DNA of 64,000 bases from Nymphaea colorata. Its lineage: Eukaryota; Streptophyta; Magnoliopsida; Nymphaeales; Nymphaeaceae. Within the stretch, counting starts at the first letter, position 1; every line of letters starts with the position of its first letter. Both the position numbers and the translations under genes were made by a program. The stretch lies in the NCBI RefSeq assembly GCF_008831285.2, contig NC_045149.1:10068417-10132416 (forward strand), given 5' to 3'. The notes beneath the pieces are model-generated. The model was given only the letters and a program-made list of their open reading frames with translations, ran no database searches and was not told the origin of the DNA. Below are positions 26,001-38,556 of this stretch, in pieces.

Positions 26001-27091
26001 AGAACAAGAAAGCATTTGTCAAGCATCAGACTGTGGAAGCAACCAACAGTTGTGATTCCATCGAATTGCAGCAAAAAGGAACGCATAGACGACACAGCTA
26101 GTTTATGTTTTCACAGGACATATATCTAATTACTTGGCATGAATGGTTCCAGTGGAAATGCAAAATGATAAAGTTTGTTATATCCCTATAAATCTAAAGT
26201 GCATACTTTGGGCAAACGAAGAATCACCAAAATCAATTGAACCTAAAGAAACACTATTTATACCCGTGTTCAAGATCCGTCAACACACAAGCCGTGCATT
26301 GGGAAGCTAACGAAAGGACCAATGAGGAAGATATGTAACATGAGGAAGTCCGGGCAGTCAGGAGCAGTAACGATGCTAACAGACATGGATGTTTACCGGT
26401 TAAAACTATTAAAACGGTCCTTAGTAGCTCCTGACTGTTGTCTTTTTTTTTTCTCTTTTTCTTTTTTTTTTCCTTTGTGGATCCTAAGCAATCGAACATG
26501 ACCGCATGGACGAATTCATGTTGCAGACGTGAATTACGTAAACCAGGTGCTCTGTCGAATGACATAACTAAGAATCACGATTGCCTGCAATAAGCGTAAT
26601 GCTGCCACCATTTGAGAATTAAAGAGAGAACATAACAGCATGACGATTTTGATTACAAGACAAGGAACATAATGCTGTTTCAGAATTGAAGAGACATCAA
26701 AGAATGGGAATCCCGACCACAGTCAATATACCCAACGCTACCGACAATTGCTGCAGAGTAGGAATTCTCACAACAAACAGGAAACACTTTGAAATTCAGC
26801 ACGAAGCACAAGCCACAAGCCACAAGCCACAAGCCACAAACAATTTCAGAATCGAAGAAAGGAATGACATTGTAAGATCCTGATTGTAAGCACACAACGC
26901 TTTAAAACCCGCACCAAAGGCAAGCTACCAACAATTTCAGAACTGAAGACAGGCATATCAGAGTGAGAATCCTGATTACAAACAGGCAACACTTACTAAA
27001 ATTCATCTCAGAAGACACGCTAAATTGGAGATTCATTAATACCTCTGGAGACGCAGGAGATCGAGCGGACAGGTGCAGTGAGATGCACCAT
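23050..27091 (-). CDS. Small plastid-type membrane protein with DnaJ-like four-CxxC zinc domain
   Basis: Four exons on the minus strand join with matching phases and GT-AG borders: 27,091-27,043, 23,585-23,449, 23,362-23,214 and 23,137-23,050. They encode 140 residues. The protein starts MVHLTAPVRSISCVSR, a short transit-peptide-like end, followed by a hydrophobic segment at about residues 32-53. A zinc domain with four CxxC pairs follows: C68/C71, C77/C80, C120/C123 and C129/C132, with GGSG and NGEG turns typical of the DnaJ cysteine-rich fold. ENARLNAKNMATRYTAGLPKKWSYC-like sequence links the two halves (here EQARLNAKNMATRYTAG). This is a conserved plant family related to the BSD2-type DnaJ zinc domain without a J domain. 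Such proteins act as plastid chaperone or redox helpers, but this member's job is not known to me. Exon 1 and the 3.4 kb first intron are the least certain parts; the last two exons are clear. Confidence 0.8.
23586..27042 (-). other. Long first intron of the zinc-domain gene
   Basis: Its donor is gtatta directly after exon 1 and its acceptor is 'gccatcag' before exon 2. It contains no convincing frame. Its first 430 bases (26,613-27,042) hold diverged tandem repeats that are described separately. The acceptor lacks a strong pyrimidine tract, so a further small exon cannot be excluded. Confidence 0.5.
26613..27010. repeat. Four diverged tandem units in intron 1, plus (CACAAGC)5
   Basis: Units beginning near 26,613, 26,677, 26,845 and 26,934 share 'ttcagaa(t/c)(t/c)gaaga', then 'gaatcc(c/t)gat' or similar, then 'acaaacaggcaacac' or a variant. 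They are roughly 65-165 bp long and much diverged. Between the second and third units lies a five-copy heptamer array, cacaagc, at 26,807-26,841. Confidence 0.6.
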
Positions 27092-29755
27092 CGTTCTGAT
27101 CCTCGCGTACCTGCGTTGGTCAAGGTAAGGAGGAAGGATATGAAGAGGAAGGTTGGCGCGCAGGGACAGGGCTTATCTAGGCAAACCCTTTTCGTGGGTC
27201 CCGTGGTATCCTCCTTCCTGTAGAAAGGATGACGGCCACAACATCTGTGGTCTCAACTGGTCTCAACTTGCAACTGTACTCATAAATCTAAAAGATTCGA
27301 CGATGTATTCAGAAAATTTAGTTTCTTGGAGAATATGTCACAAACAGGAAAGATGATATTTTAAGCTACCCTTGAGGAACAGCTCAGATTTATTGTTATC
27401 TCATCAAGTCACATGCATTTCACGGATAGATTTATCTAATTAGTTACTTATTTTAACTATTCATGTTTGATTATTAAATCATAACCTAACTGACCTTTGT
27501 CTGGTGAGACTAACAAAAATGTCTCAACTGATAGTGGGCATAATAATGTACGTTCAACCGCCTACCCACTAGAGTATGCGCCTTATGCATGAAACTATGA
27601 AAGATGAGAGAGGAAATAGATAAGAGATGAAATCCGGACTTGAGATTGGATGGACAACTTCTTTTATCTCTTTCCACGTCTCCCTGTTTTCCTCTTCCCT
27701 CGTGGCCCACCCTTCCTTTCCTTTCCCTCCTTCTCTTGCATTGTTTCCTACGTTCATCTGTGGAAAGCTTCAACTTCTCTCTCTCTCTCTATCCTTATTC
27801 TATATAACTTGCCCCATGGATGTATACAAGCTAACCTTTTGTCATACTTTTGTGATTTACTTTTTGGTAATCAAAGGCAAAATATTAATTGACATAGCAT
27901 AGTTGATAGGACTAACAAAAAGTAAAAAGACATGTCACTAGTATGATTTTTATGGGAGCTATACTTATGTATTTTAAAGTGATGGGACACATGCTTAAGC
28001 ATTGCTGCCATCATTGCTGATGCAATTCTTGACCTTTAATATAGGGGGAATGATGGGCCGTTGTGTCTATTTTTCGAGCAGTAGGTTATTAACATCAAGC
28101 TCACCTGAAACATGTCATATAAGATTTAGAATAATTGCGGATAATTGGTGTGTTGACACACAATGCACTGGAAAATGAACGTCTTAGTTATGTATAGAAT
28201 GACCACACACTATTGATGGTTTTCTTATATATGCAAATATGCTAGATTGGAGAACCAATGGCTAATTGGTGTCATTGGTGCTATAAAACCTGTTCCTATT
28301 GTTTGACACGTTCCAATAAACAATGGTGGACAAACAACTCATTGACATAATTGGCATGCTCATTCTTATTTTATGGAACTCTTTGAATGGGGCGTGCTCA
28401 TGTATTTCATTTTGAAGGTTGGATGCTATACAAAGGTTAAAAAAAAGGTATTTAACAGTTTTGGACAAACTGTTCCGATATGACGTTTGCCTTGTTATTG
28501 GAAAAATAGGGGTAATTTTATTTTTCAGTTGCTTTATTAGTACTATTATTAAATTTGATATCCATCGAAAAAATCAATATAGCAATTTAATTGAGACATT
28601 GTTGAATACAGAGGAAAAAATTAGAAGTTAGAGAATATGTTTGACTTATTATGCTAGCCATATGTAGGAGACAGTTTACTCAACGAAAATTAAAACCTCT
28701 AATAAATCACATTTGTCCTTAGCTTGTTTGATAAATCACAAAAGTGAGAAAGTATATATTATTTTGTGAAGTATTGGAAAATATCACAAACTTCTTATGG
28801 TTATTTAGTAAGGAGCCCATGATGTAAGACTCGTGATCATCTCTTTTCACTTCTACTTACCATGCGCTAATCATTTCTAAAAATGTCAACTCACTTGCTA
28901 TGAAACAATTTCTCCAAAGAGTTGTATTAAAAAGTTTTACATGAAAATAATTTGAAAGAATTAGAAGAAAAATTTGTCCTTACATTGTGTTAATAGAAAA
29001 GGATCTTTACCAGGGGCAGAGACAGGTTTGGGTTATGTGGGGACGATATCTTGGACAGACCCCAAAAAACTTTCCATTTTCATATTGATATTTTTGAACA
29101 TTTTTTTTTTTCATTTACATATCGGCGCCTCTTAAAAATATAAAATTTTGTACCAAGTGCCTCCTACCAAGAATTTTCTGCTTCTCATGTTTACCTTACA
29201 GTTTTTTATATAATGATACACATGCTTGTTCACCTGACAGGAAAGGCAAAAATAGGTAAGGTAGTGCAATATCAAAGTATGCAATATGTTTTTTTTTTCA
29301 GAAATAAATTATTGATAGCTGACAATTTGCTCTTTCATGGTGACAGTTGTTTAAGTTGATTGAAATCTTACTTTTCAAGGAGAAGCCATTTAGAAGCATA
29401 TGTTACAGAAGGTTACCTAATTGAAGAGTGCATTAAAATTTTATTTTTGCTATATATTTTTTTCATTTTTCTTTCCAAGTGAGTGAGGAATTTATGAAAG
29501 CCCATTACCATGCAGAGTGGTCATACTCATACCCTCTCTTTATCCCCTAATCTTTTGAGGTTCAGAGCTTGCATCAAGACCAATATGGTTAAGGAGAATA
29601 GTTTCCGAGTCAGGTGGCGGCCACAAGAGTCGACACGGCAGCCCTTATGTTCAATGGACCCCCACCCATTTTCACTACACACTTGGGGCTGGTATTTTTT
29701 ATAGTTACACAATGTAGAGACAAGGTTGAATAATTCATAATTGAATGATGATGTT
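27092..29755. other. Upstream region of the zinc-domain gene and spacer
   Basis: The first few hundred bases above 27,091 should hold the promoter and leader of the minus-strand zinc-domain gene. They are richer in GC than the rest, but I see no clear TATA. A (CT)n tract lies at 27,776-27,790. At 29,011 'caggggcagagacag' resembles an hAT-type terminal repeat, but its partner end is not clear. No gene was recognised between 27.3 and 29.75 kb. Confidence 0.45.
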
Positions 29756-32700
29756 GTTGGAAAAGTAGATGAAATAATATAAAAATTAAGAAAAGGTTGG
29801 GTTTTGGCAAAATTGATGCTTTTATCAAAAGAAAAACAGAGATTCAAGGAAGGAAAGCCTAATTTTAACGTGGTTCGGTGTCAACTCACACCGACGTCCA
29901 CAAAGGCAGATATCATACTTAGTGTAGATAGCCCTGGATCTTTCTTCTATTTATAATAGAATTACAAGCATCATCATTTCCTGTATCACAGGATTTATAT
30001 CGATTTTTACAAAAGGAAACAATATCTAATTTACAGTTCTGTTTAATTGCTGCGCTCTCTATTGGGCAACTGTATCTTCATCTCTTGAAGCACTAGTTTG
30101 CTTCATAAAAATTCGAAGGTGGACTGGGAAAGAGCTTTGGTAAAAAGGTCGGACACCTATTGAGTTGATGGAACAAATTGAGTTGTAAGAAGACCGAGAG
30201 CAACCTTTTCCCTTAGAAAATGATAATCTAATTCAACATGCTTCATTTGAGAATGAAAAACCGGTTTGATAGACACTTGAAGTGCGGACATGTTGTCACA
30301 ATAGAGAACCGGTGGGTCTGGGAGATAAAGTCCGATGTTTTTAAGGATATATGTAATCCAAGTTAATTCAACAGCAATGGATGCCATTGATTGGTACTTA
30401 GCCTCGGTGGTAGATCTGGCCACTGTCGGTTGCTTCTTTGCTGTCCATGATATAGGGTTAGTGCCAAGAAAAGTAACAAAACCTGTAGTTGAGCGACATG
30501 TGTTTTACAACCCGCCTAGTCGGAGTCAGAGAAGGCATGAAGTTGGAGTTGCTCCTAAGGATATAAATGACATCCAATATCAATGGAGCCAGTAATGTAT
30601 TGAAGTAGTCTTTTAACTAATTGGAAGTGACTGACCATGGGCATTTGCATGTATTGACTAATGAAGTTGACAGTGAAAAAAAATGTCGGGCTGCATGAAA
30701 GTAAAGTATTGTAGACTTCTGACTAAGCTCCGAAAAAGTGTTGGATCTGAAAAAGGTGTGTCATCAACCGAATTTTTGTAATTTTGAATCAAGGGAGTAA
30801 CAACTGGTTTGCATGATGTCATAGTGGCTCTTTTTAGCAGCCTATAGGCATATTGCTTTTGATTTAGAAAGAGTCCACCTGAGAACTTAATCACATCTAT
30901 TCCAAGGAAGTCATGAAGATATCCCAAATCCTTCATAGAAAACTCCTTGCTAATATCCCGAATGAATTCTCGAAGAAGCATAGGATTGCTGCATGTTAAG
31001 ATTATATCATAACATATAAGATAAGAAGGATGATACCACCTTCGTCTTTGTAGCTGAATAATGAGGAATCAGAGATGCTGGAGAAGAAGCCTTTTGATAG
31101 AAGGTAAGTGTCAAACCGATCGTACCATGCTCTTGGAGCTTGACATAAACCATCGAGAGCTTTATGTAACTGGCAAACATAACTTGGTTTTTGGTTGTCA
31201 ATAAGTCCTGGTGGTTGTTCAATAAACACAGTTTGATCCAAATCACTATGTAAAAAGGTGTTTTTTACATCCATTTGCCGAATATCCCAATTTTCAGATA
31301 GACCAATAGTTAGCACAATTCTAATAGTTGTTGGTTTAATAACAGGTGAGAAGGTTTCTAGAAATTCAACCCCGGGCACTTGGTTGAACCCACGAGCAAC
31401 AAGTCTAGCTTTAAGACGCTCGACCGTTCCATCGCTCTTGAGTTTTGTTGTAAAAACCCAACGAGTTGAGACAACATTCATACCTGGTCGGCGTGGTACC
31501 AACGTCCAAGTGTGGCATTGTTCCAAAGCATGTAGCTCTTCCTTCATGGCAGCTACCCAACTTGGATCCTTAAAAGCCTGCTTAACAGTTTTAGGTTCAA
31601 GTGGTACCGTTAATGCCAAAAAATACTTAGGATTTGGTTTTAAGAGACCAGCCTTAGCCCGAGTTACCATGGAGTGAATATTTGAGCTTTCTTGGATCGT
31701 CCGTCTTTCTTCAAGCTGTTGACTTTGAACCTCATTGGTTGGTGAAGGCAGATCATTTTCGTCTCTACCATGTGTCTCATGTGCTGAAATATTGTCGTCT
31801 CTTCCACGAGTCTCTTGTACTTAAACATTATCTAATGATCCATCGAGCAAGAGATGATGATGATTGATCACTTGGCATGAATCATCTTTTTTATCATATT
31901 GGGAAAGATTTGGACAATGATCTAACATTGTCCAATCACTGTATGTCGCTCCATTTTTTAAGGATGATGTAGTAGAAAAAAGTGCTCCAGGTTGTTTATA
32001 AGGGAAGATACTTTCATCAAAGACAATGTGTCAGGGTACATAAATTTTTCCTGCAGGTGGATATCAGCACTTGTATCCCTTGTGTGTATTACTATATCCC
32101 AAATATACGCATGGTAAAGGTCTTGGCTCAAGTTTGTTGAGAGCGCAATCTCTTAGATATGGAAAACATCTAGTCCCAAATGTTCGCAAACAAGAGTAAG
32201 TCAGACTTTTTTTCAAAAACCAGTTCAAATGGAGATTTCATCTTCAACATTGGAGTGGGCAGTCTATTAATAAGCCAAACTGTAGTGGAAAAGTTTCAAC
32301 CCAGTAGCGAGCTAGTATATTTGCATTGAACATCATTGCCAATCCAAGTTCGACAATGATTCTGTGGTGCCGTTCTGCCATTCCATTTTGGGGTGGCGTG
32401 TTAGGACAAGCTTTGTGATGATGTATACCATTTTCTTGCAAATATGCTGCAAGTTTAAGACTATTGAATTCACCTCCTTCATCTGTTTGAATCTTCTTGA
32501 TTTTCTTATCAAATTGATTTTCAACATATTTATGAAAAAACGTAAATACGTGGTATAACTTTGATTTATAGCACAAGGGATAGAACCAAGTGAACTGGGT
32601 GGCTTCATCAATGAAGACAACATAAAACCGGAATTTAGCAATTGAAACAACTGGGGCTGGTCCCCATAGATCGTAGTGAACTTTGTCAAGAAAATTATCA

Positions 32701-33290
32701 CAATGTTCATTCACTGGTAAGAAAAGAAGATGACACATCTTTGCCATTTGACAACTAGAACATACATTGTTTAAGGAGCTAGAGCCTGTCACATGAATAG
32801 CCTTTTTATTTGCAAGAACATTTACTACCTCACGATGAACATGGCCCAGACGTTTGTACCATATTTCTTTATTCGCTGCTTGAAATCTTATAGACAAATA
32901 TACTTCATGGAATCAGTCGCTGCCTTCTCCCTTATTTTTGACTGCATAGAGATCGTCATGCCTCTTTCCTGTAATTACCACCTTGTTGGTTGTCTTTTCC
33001 TTCACAGCAAATTCTTTAGTTGAAAATTTAAAAACATAAGGAAGATATGATATTAATTGATTGACGGAGATAAGGTTTTTCTTCATCTTTGGAACGACTA
33101 AAACATTATCAAGAACAAGTTTTTGTCGCCCATTTGCTATAGTGTCCTGCCCAATATGAGTAATATCTAATTTTTTTTCATTTCCAACCATTATTTTATC
33201 TGTCCCATAATAAATGCTGGAAAAGAAACCTTGACTATTGAAAACCCAAGAATAATATTTGTGGTTGTACTCTAATCTAACGACCCAACA
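29756..33290 (-). mobile_element. Truncated Ty1/Copia retrotransposon
   Basis: On the minus strand the pol order is typical of Copia. 33,191-32,913 is the end of the protease and the pre-integrase region (LISVNQL). 32,897-32,244 is the integrase core (VHYDLWGP, IQTDEGGEF, PPQNGMAERHHR). 31,670-30,658 is reverse transcriptase (WVFTTKLKSDGTVERLKARLVARGF, QMDVKNTFLHSDL, then DLGYLHDFLGI). About 30,500-30,115 is RNase H (STTEAKYQSMA, LYCDN, LDYHFLREKVALGLL). A 3' LTR remnant follows, with a 'tataaatag' box near 29,948 and an end at 'ccaaca' (complement of 29,756). The 5' LTR, gag and the protease active site are missing. Stops and shifts occur between segments, and one base is missing inside the catalytic YVDD motif near 31,010. 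It is not active. Confidence 0.92.
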
Positions 33291-36200
33291 AAGTCTTCAA
33301 TCATTGAAATGAGGATTTGAAAGGTATCTCCTTAACAAAGTTTGTTTCTAATACAAAAAGTGATGATAATAACAAATTCAAAAAAGCGGTATGTGCCATT
33401 ATATCACATTTCTCAAGCGTTGAAGGTAGTTAAAAGAGACAATGTATATTGTTCTGCTGTTATTGAAGATATTGAGTTATAATACTATGATGAATTCAAA
33501 TTTGTCTTATTGAACATGATTGATTTGATGTTGTTAGCCACAATGAGTAAAGAAGAATAAATTTGCGTTCACATTTATTAACTATAAGCATAGATGCATG
33601 CAAAAGGAGCCCTTTGTTTTTGGCATTTTAAGTTTTTAGGTTTTATATGCATAAGAGCCTTTAGGAAATTATTAGTAAATTTGTCATTAAAAATAAAACT
33701 AAAAATTTATTTGATCTGCGTAAACAAGGTAAGAGGAGGCCTGAGAGTTCATGATTTTCAAAGATATCAGGACATGAATCATATACGTAACATTGAAAAT
33801 GAAGACGGTGATGGAATTGATGAAAATAATGACATGGGTTGGGTTAAGATGTATATAATTATGGCTATACTTAGCATGTCTGTATTTTAAAAGCAAATAC
33901 TAAGAGAGGAAGATCAGGAAATTGATGAGCTGACTACAGTAAAGTCTCATGTCTATGAACATGCAAGCTTAGTTAACATGAAACAACCAAGCTCATTGAG
34001 CAATACTTGGCTTTCAAATAGTTAAGCCATACCCATGGTACAAACAACCACACATTTATTGACATTCAAAACCGTCAGTAAAATGAACCATTACATACAT
34101 GTAGTATACGTCAGTAAAGGCATTAGTGCACAGACAATTTGTTGAAAACATCAAAAAAGCTTTTACAGGCATAACCTTTACCAATGTGTCTTCTTAAACA
34201 TTAGAAATACTAGTTTGACTGATGTTAACCCTCGTTAAGTTCTTTCACTTCAGTAAAACTTCCATTTTTTGTTTGTGCCACAACTGCAAAGATATATAAG
34301 ATCTGAGGTAGGAAGCAATAATTATGACCATGAAACTAATCTCCTGTTTCATTGCTACATTAGTATGCCGAGCAGACAACAAGATAGATTCCACAAAGTT
34401 AACATCTTAAGTGAACGTTGACAAAGCTATACACACACATGCTACCCATGTGGTGACAAAGAACTCAATTCTTTTGCAAAAGTCGGTGAATTTGATAAAA
34501 TGAATGAAACTCCAGAAAAATTCAGCTCTTGAACATAATACATTTTTTTGACTTATAAAATGTGATTGTATGCTTGTTGATTTTCTACCTACTAAATTTA
34601 GGCAGGTTAACTAATGAAAGAGTTTTTTGGCACACATGGGGGCTTGAAAAAGGTCAATGAAGATTTTCTGTTCCAAAACCAATATTTTTTTTTTCATATA
34701 GTTAATCAAACTGTTACTCTCTTGGATCATTGCAGGGAACTGCCAACTTCTTTTTACATGTTCAACTGCTATTTATGACATGGAGAATAGGCTAATTAAG
34801 CTAGTTAAGCTTTCTTGGGAGGAATTTGTTGGCCCTTATCATTGTAAATCTGAATCTTGAGGTCATCAAAGAGTCCTCATGAAGGACCATGCATACCAAA
34901 CTTTACTACAATGCATGGAATATATGCATATGACAAACACAAGGATGTCTAGTGCTAGAAAAGGAAACAATGGCTAAAATGCTGCAGTTAGAGGATATAA
35001 GAAAGCAACTGCATGTATGATAGTGAAATCTTACTTAATAATACTTTAAAAACTCTCTCTTACAAATGACATGATCCTGCCCATGACGCGGTTGTGGGAT
35101 ATGGTTGGAAAACATGAGACCAATAGATCGCTATTAACCATTCTTGATCAAAACATATCAACTGTCAGATGTTTCGTACTGTTTGGTAAACTTTGAGCTT
35201 TTTGTTTAATGATGTTTTTCATAAATGAGATTTTTTTACCAAAGTCAAAAGTGAGTTGGAAAAGCTCAAGTCAATAGCATATTCAATATATGCTTAGAAG
35301 TTTGGAAAAATGTGTATGTTGCATATCTTTTGCATAAATGAGTTATAATTAGTAGGTTCCTGCAAAGAAAACAATGAAGAAATTGCAATTGAAAGATTAA
35401 TTATAGAAAGCAACAGGTCTTTTAAAAGGTTTTTGTCATTGCAAATTTCAGGGCGCTGCCACATGCACTTTCTTTTAGTCTACACTCTAGTGCATGGAAC
35501 AAAAAACAAGCTTTGGGAGCTATTTCCTACCTATTAATTTTCCTCTCATTCTTCATTCTTTTATTAATTGATAAAATTATATGAAAACTCACTTCACATA
35601 TTTGATCTTGTTGATCCATTAGCATTTTTGTCATTCTGGTGGTCCAATTAAGGAGTTTGTGAATGATACCCAACATCGATTACATTGCCTTCAGGTACAA
35701 TGTTCTGAAGAGAAATATTTCATCATACCACCTAACTGGGAGCCAAAGCCTCTACCATTCTCTCATCCAGGTTGAATTTTGCTAAATATGTCTGCCAAAG
35801 AAAATTCAGGAACCAAGGGTTCCTGTCCATGCACAGTTTCAAAAGCGAGCTTAAGGAACAAAAGAGGCATGCAGTTGCAGTAGTGGAACGATGATATTTT
35901 GGCCAACAGGCACTCAAGCCACCAGCATAGGTGTGATATTTTGGCCAAGGGCTCCAATATGTAATTTATATGTCATCACAATGCCACTTTTTGTTTTTCC
36001 ACTGAATCCGCCGTTATACAGTTGCATGGCCAAATTATGGGTGAGGTTTTAGACAACAATCAATGGCATCTTATGCCACATGGCAGCATGTGAAGGCTGG
36101 AGTGACAATATACCAAACCCAGTAAGCTGCTGCCAAGTGCACCACTCTCATGCAACCCCTAGCAACAGTGAGAAATAAAAGGCTAAAAAAGAAGGGATAG

Positions 36201-38289
36201 ATGGGGAGACAAAAGAAAAGGCATGAGGTGAGGTAGATGGGGCTGGTGTGCAGCTACCAACAAAGTCATACTTTTGCAGGTTGGATCAAGTGAGGGAGGT
36301 GTCACCTAAGGCGGACCTCAAAGTCAAAGCCCAGGTGGCGGATGTGAAGAAGTGAAATGTTCAGGCATGAGCACGAAAACTTGTGATACCGCTTCTCTTT
36401 CCGCCACGTGCCCCCGCTTATTGAGTGGGGACGACGTGGCAAACGAAAGGCCCCCCCCCCCCCCCGCAGCAGATGATTGGGTGGAGCATATCTCAAAGGG
36501 CGGTTGCTTGACCTTGTGGATCTTCCCGGAGCAACAACTTTCAGGTCATTGTCTTCCAGATCTTCAACGCAAGTTTGATCCTCCTGGAATGGTTTTCCGG
36601 TCAGCGGATCGTTCAACTCTCATTTTGGAAGGGATCTACCATATCCACCGTTCAGTCTTTGTGATGGACCGTCAACCTAGGTGTAAACATTAATGATGTC
36701 TACACACACATCTGAAGTCAAGATTGCTCGTGTGAAGGAACCTTTTGCAGCATTCAAGTGCGGTTGCCTGACCTTGTTTCTTATTTCAGATAAAGTAATC
36801 TACCATATTATTATACTTCCAAAGAGATCTGCAATCACCATCGTCCGTTCTCAGAGATGAATGGTCCTGATTTGGTGCACAAATTATTGGGCTCGAACAT
36901 AAAGCCTTTTCCAATCACATGTATTGATGACATGAATACTCTAGATCGGTTACTACCAAACATTGAGAACCGGAAGAGGAGGACGTCACGAAGGCTGTTT
37001 GTCTGCTCTTGATCTTCGGTTGAAGAACTGAGTTAACTGCAAAGCAGGTTGGATGCTATTCACGTTATTTACTTTCATTTAGGATTTCAAAACAGGATAA
37101 GGGAAGTCGCTTTCTTTGCGTAGTTTCGTGGAAAGGGGTGCCTTTCCACTGCCTGGAACTCTCCCATGCGTGCCACTTGACTAGCTACTTAGCTTTCGAA
37201 GCCAATAGCCCACGCTATAGGTCCATAAGAGTTGCAAGTGGTCGCGGTATGGTTTGTAGATCTTGTCAATTTCTAATGTACCAAATCTGATCCTGCCTCT
37301 AATGCGTGTTTGCTTTCCCAAATCAGATTCATTTGCAACCCCACTGGCTCAATTTGGATGTTTGGAGTATATATATATAAATATATATAATCTTTGTTGG
37401 GATACCATGTATTTTAATTCAATATATGATAATGTATTTCATGTAAGCATATTTAGATCGGCATTCTTCAGATTCAGATTCCAATATTGCACCTGATCGG
37501 AACATATAATTAGCATAAGTTCAGGGTCATTAAATGGTGGTGTTTGAGGTCCACATACAGGTCGTCATAACAATATCCAAATCTATCTGATCCGTAGGCA
37601 TGCTCGTGACACATAGTAAATTAGTCAACTGGACAATTTTCACATTAGTTTTTGTACATTATGGCCTTATATTTGTTAGCTCATAATGTCCAATTAACAC
37701 ATCATGTTCATATATCTATATATATATATATATATATACGACCATATTGAGCTCCATCCAATCAAGGCCATGAGTGGATGTGATTAAACACATCATTCAC
37801 TCACTGCAATGCAATGAATGCTTTAGGCCATATGCTGTGAGAGGTTGAAAGATTTCTTTATTCAGATTGGCTCGAATGGAGAAATCCACAAATCCTATGT
37901 ATATATATAAAGGAAAGGACTAGGGTAAGTTTTAAAATTAATATGATATCTAGAAATATGATGTCTAGCTAAGCGGCTGATGTCGTCTCGGTATTGTTTT
38001 AAAATTCCAATATCAACGCACTTAACATAAACTATAAAACAAGGAATTTAAAAAGCAAATCCTCCAAAGCCAATCTGGAAATTGGATTTTATACAATAAG
38101 TTCATTTAGCACCTTTGGGTTTCACTTTTTCTGTCATTAATCATATAGTTTCGAACATCCTGAGAACAATTCGTATGGTTGAATTTCTTATAAGAGATAG
38201 CTTACAGCAGGTTGGCATCCTTATTCTAGGAACCCGTAATGAATATTGAGAATACATATCATCTCATACAAACAAATGAAAATCAATAT

Positions 38290-38323
<34 letters not shown>
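33291..38323. other. Intergenic DNA with a poly-C tract and G-box-like sites
   Basis: No gene was recognised. About 34,060-34,140 contains 'accgtcagtaaaa...cgtcagtaaagg', like a pair in the 44.86-44.93 kb element. At 36,397-36,410 'gccacgtgcccc' contains a CACGTG G-box, and 'gacgtggc' follows at 36,433. A poly-C run lies near 36,451-36,466. This 36.3-36.7 kb patch is GC-rich, with frames of 104 and 113 residues on opposite strands, but neither resembles a known protein. (AT)n runs occur at 37,370-37,390 and 37,717-37,738. Confidence 0.45.

Positions 38324-38361
<38 letters not shown>
38292..38361. repeat. (AC)n(AT)n compound microsatellite
   Basis: An (AC)n run of about 16 units passes directly into an (AT)n run of about 19 units. 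It lies about 150 bp downstream of the stop codon of the small peptide gene. Confidence 0.95.
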
Positions 38362-38365
<4 letters not shown>

Positions 38366-38493
38366 GGATGCAACAACATGCACCTTTACAGGCCACAACT
38401 CCGAACATCAGACCGGCCCCCTCATGTGGGCGGCTGGCTACTTACCGGCTTCACCCACATCACCTTCCTTCAGTCCCCTGGCTCTGATTTCTT

Positions 38494-38556
38494 CTTCAAA
38501 TCACAATCCAAGTAACTCAAGGGATCTTCAAATCACAATCCAGGTAACTCAAGGGA
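38494..38556. repeat. Tandem 32 bp duplication over the end of the IDA-like frame
   Basis: The unit 'cttcaaatcacaatccaa...' at 38,494-38,524 is repeated at 38,526-38,556 with one difference (aagtaac versus aggtaac). The period is 32 bases. Because 32 is not a multiple of three, the second copy is read in another frame, and the stop codon of the peptide gene falls in the copy at the lower coordinates. Confidence 0.9.

Noticed and set aside
26254-26565. 103-residue minus-strand frame with a lysine-rich run
   Set aside because: The lysine run is a translated T-rich tract, and the frame lies inside the first intron of the zinc-domain gene with no domain visible.
27510-27902. Frames of 80-91 residues on both strands
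   Set aside because: They are made by a pyrimidine-rich stretch and a (CT)n tract; no motif or start context supports them.
36302-36693. 104- and 113-residue frames on opposite strands
   Set aside because: No recognisable domain. The plus frame contains a run of prolines that is only the translated poly-C tract.
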